A stretch of 64,000 bases of DNA from JBEBVQ01 sp037190845 (GTDB lineage: Bacteria; Bacteroidota; Bacteroidia; Chitinophagales; Chitinophagaceae): NCBI GenBank assembly GCA_037190845.1, contig JBBCJI010000018.1, forward strand, positions 175,269 through 239,268, read 5' to 3'. Under the pieces are notes generated by a model. It saw only the letters and a list, made by a program, of their open reading frames with translations, was not told where the DNA came from and did no database searches. Shown here one piece after another: positions 62,756 through 64,000 of the stretch (position 1 is its first letter; each line of letters begins with the position of its first letter). The translations under genes and the position numbers were made by a program.

Positions 62756-62763
62756 CAAAGGTA
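62756..62763 (-). promoter_or_regulatory. -7 box of the DUF4271-hemD unit
   Basis: TACCTTTG on the minus strand, perfect TAnnTTTG, 11 nt before the chosen start at 62744 and downstream of the alternative ATG at 62768. Confidence 0.6.
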
Positions 62764-62782
62764 AGCATTGAATCCGGTTGAT

Positions 62783-62790
62783 TAGCTTTG
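62783..62790 (+). promoter_or_regulatory. -7 box of hemW
   Basis: TAGCTTTG, perfect TAnnTTTG, 22 nt before the hemW start. It is divergent from the DUF4271-hemD box only 20 nt away, so the two promoters share one short region. Confidence 0.6.
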
Positions 62791-62812
62791 CAGATAGAAG
62801 CCCATCCTGCTC

Positions 62813-63940
62813 ATGGCCGGTATTTATATCCATATCCCTTTCTGCAAACAGGCCTGCACCTATTGCAATTTTCATTTTTCCACTTCCCGGAATGGAAAGG
62901 AGGAACTGCTGGAAGCATTACTCCGGGAACTTGTTCTGCAGCAACATTATCTGGAAGGCCATCAGATTGAAACCGTGTACTTCGGAGGCGGAACACCCTC
63001 TCTGCTTTCTGCGGATGAAATACAACGCATAATGGACACACTATTCCGGTATTACCCGGTGGGGGATCTGAAAGAATGCACCTTTGAAGCAAACCCGGAC
63101 GACCTTAATACACAATATATCAGATCATTGCGGGGCACTCTTGTCAACCGGCTGAGCATTGGCGTACAGTCGTTCCGGGATAACGACCTCCGGTATATGA
63201 AACGGGCGCATAATGCACAGGAGGCTGATTATGCCATAAAAGCGGCACAGGATACGGGGTTCACCAACCTGACCATTGACCTGATCTACGGCACACCCGG
63301 CCTCAGCGACCATGACTGGCGGCATAATCTGGAGCAGGTAGCATCATTGGGCATTCCTCATTTTTCGTCCTATGCGCTCACCGTGGAGGAAGGTACCCTG
63401 CTGCATCACCAGATCCGGCAGAAGAAAGCCGTACCGGTAGATGCCGCCCAAAGCGCCGCCCAGTTCGAAATACTGACAGAACAGGCTGCGCGCATGGGCT
63501 TCGAGCATTATGAAATATCCAATCTGGCACTCCCCGGACATCACGCCATCCACAACACATCATACTGGCAGGGAGTACCCTACCTCGGTATCGGCCCGTC
63601 TGCGCATTCCTTCAACGGCCGGTCGAGAAAATGGAATATTGCCAATAATGCCCTGTACACACAACACCTGCTGCGGGAAGGGCGGCTGATGTATGAAGAA
63701 GAACAGCTTACACCCGTCCAGTCGCTCAATGAATATATTATGACATCGCTGCGTACCATGTGGGGCTGTGATCTCAGTAAAATCTCCCGGGAATGGGGCG
63801 ATGATTATGCCCTGGAAATTGAAACATCCGGTATTCCTTTTAAAGAAAAAAACTGGCTGACCCTGAAGGATCGCACGCTTTTATTAACCGATGCAGGGAA
63901 ATTGTTTGCGGATCATATTGCGGGGACATTGTTTTTATAA
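62813..63940 (+). CDS. hemW: Radical SAM protein HemW
   Basis: 375 residues. The cluster motif is Cys11, Cys15, Cys18 in IPFCKQACTYCNF; GGGTPSLL, FEANPDDL and LSIGVQSFRDNDLR follow as in the family, and the C-terminal part has YEISNLALPGH and LGIGPSAHSF. Unlike true coproporphyrinogen dehydrogenase HemN, HemW acts as a haem chaperone. It is divergent from the hemD unit. Confidence 0.95.
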   Translation: MAGIYIHIPFCKQACTYCNFHFSTSRNGKEELLEALLRELVLQQHYLEGHQIETVYFGGGTPSLLSADEIQRIMDTLFRYYPVGDLKECTFEANPDDLNTQYIRSLRGTLVNRLSIGVQSFRDNDLRYMKRAHNAQEADYAIKAAQDTGFTNLTIDLIYGTPGLSDHDWRHNLEQVASLGIPHFSSYALTVEEGTLLHHQIRQKKAVPVDAAQSAAQFEILTEQAARMGFEHYEISNLALPGHHAIHNTSYWQGVPYLGIGPSAHSFNGRSRKWNIANNALYTQHLLREGRLMYEEEQLTPVQSLNEYIMTSLRTMWGCDLSKISREWGDDYALEIETSGIPFKEKNWLTLKDRTLLLTDAGKLFADHIAGTLFL

Positions 63941-63966
63941 TTTCCCTCTTTTCCCAAAGAGGGAAA
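63941..63966 (+). terminator. Hairpin after hemW
   Basis: TTTCCCTCTTT (63941-63951) and AAAGAGGGAAA (63956-63966) form an 11-bp stem with a TCCC loop directly after the hemW stop. It may be a terminator or a REP-like unit. Confidence 0.6.
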
Positions 63967-64000
63967 CATGGTTATTTACTTCCCGATACGATATATTCAG

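Overview
The window looks like chromosome from a member of the Bacteroidota, most probably the family Chitinophagaceae. Supporting this are Bacteroidota-type promoters (TAnnTTTG in the -7 position about 20 nt before many start codons, sometimes with TTTG 19-21 nt further upstream), a complete gldK-gldL-gldM-gldN operon for type IX secretion and gliding, a secreted protein with a type IX C-terminal sorting domain, a DUF4271-hemD pair, a DUF4175 protein and a tmRNA whose tag reads GNTQYAMAA. No rRNA, tRNA, CRISPR array, intact transposase or prophage gene was seen.

Layout. 1-1.3 kb: end of an ATP synthase F0 operon (atpE partial, atpB) on the minus strand. 1.5-3.2 kb: ATP-type PEP carboxykinase with a perfect palindromic terminator. 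3.4-15.0 kb: a lasso-peptide (RiPP) gene cluster with two cyclase paralogues (C1, C2), each followed by a small precursor gene (A1, A2), one shared leader-recognition protein (B1) and leader protease (B2), an ABC exporter, and a large tailoring set: an HPr-kinase-like peptide kinase, a PAPS sulfotransferase, an APS kinase that would make its PAPS, an NTP_transf_5 nucleotidyltransferase and an unknown 82-residue protein. A MITE-like element of about 330 bp sits between A1 and B1. 15.1-16.6 kb: an orphan ABC ATPase and a lipoprotein. 16.7-26.4 kb: HMG-CoA-lyase-like enzyme, a MutS2-like protein without Smr domain, DUF4175 protein, purine nucleoside phosphorylase and prolyl oligopeptidase. 26.7-32.2 kb: TamB-like protein and tmRNA. 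32.3-39.5 kb: small secreted protein, arginine-decarboxylase-like enzyme, SBBP-repeat type IX cargo, and a TPR histidine kinase/response regulator pair. 39.5-43.4 kb: def, ruvX, dnaG and a sugar transferase. 43.6-53.8 kb: beta-propeller lipoproteins, rpmI-rplT, Omp28-like protein, glycosyltransferase, M49 peptidase, YceI, kynU and comB. 53.9-64 kb: gldKLMN, a YyaL-type thioredoxin-domain protein, hemD, DUF4271 and hemW.

How the genes work together. In the lasso cluster B1 and B2 should bind and remove the leader, C1/C2 should close the macrolactam, the exporter should release the product, and the kinase, sulfotransferase and nucleotidyltransferase should decorate it. Both precursors end in Asp-Ser, the kind of C-terminal serine that lasso-peptide kinases of the ThcoK/PadeK type phosphorylate. 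Precursor A1 lacks an Asp/Glu at positions 7-9 of its most natural core register, and A2 has an unusually short leader-to-core distance, so the chemistry of the products is open. This cluster is the best candidate for something undescribed in the window.

Intergenic DNA also carries several repeat families: sequence with a 7-nt period and long inverted arms (34.3, 34.4, 40.6, 42.6, 60.9 kb; short at 46.5 kb), a GTAG-led REP-like hairpin (24.3 kb), and a second REP-like family (31.6 and 50.6 kb).
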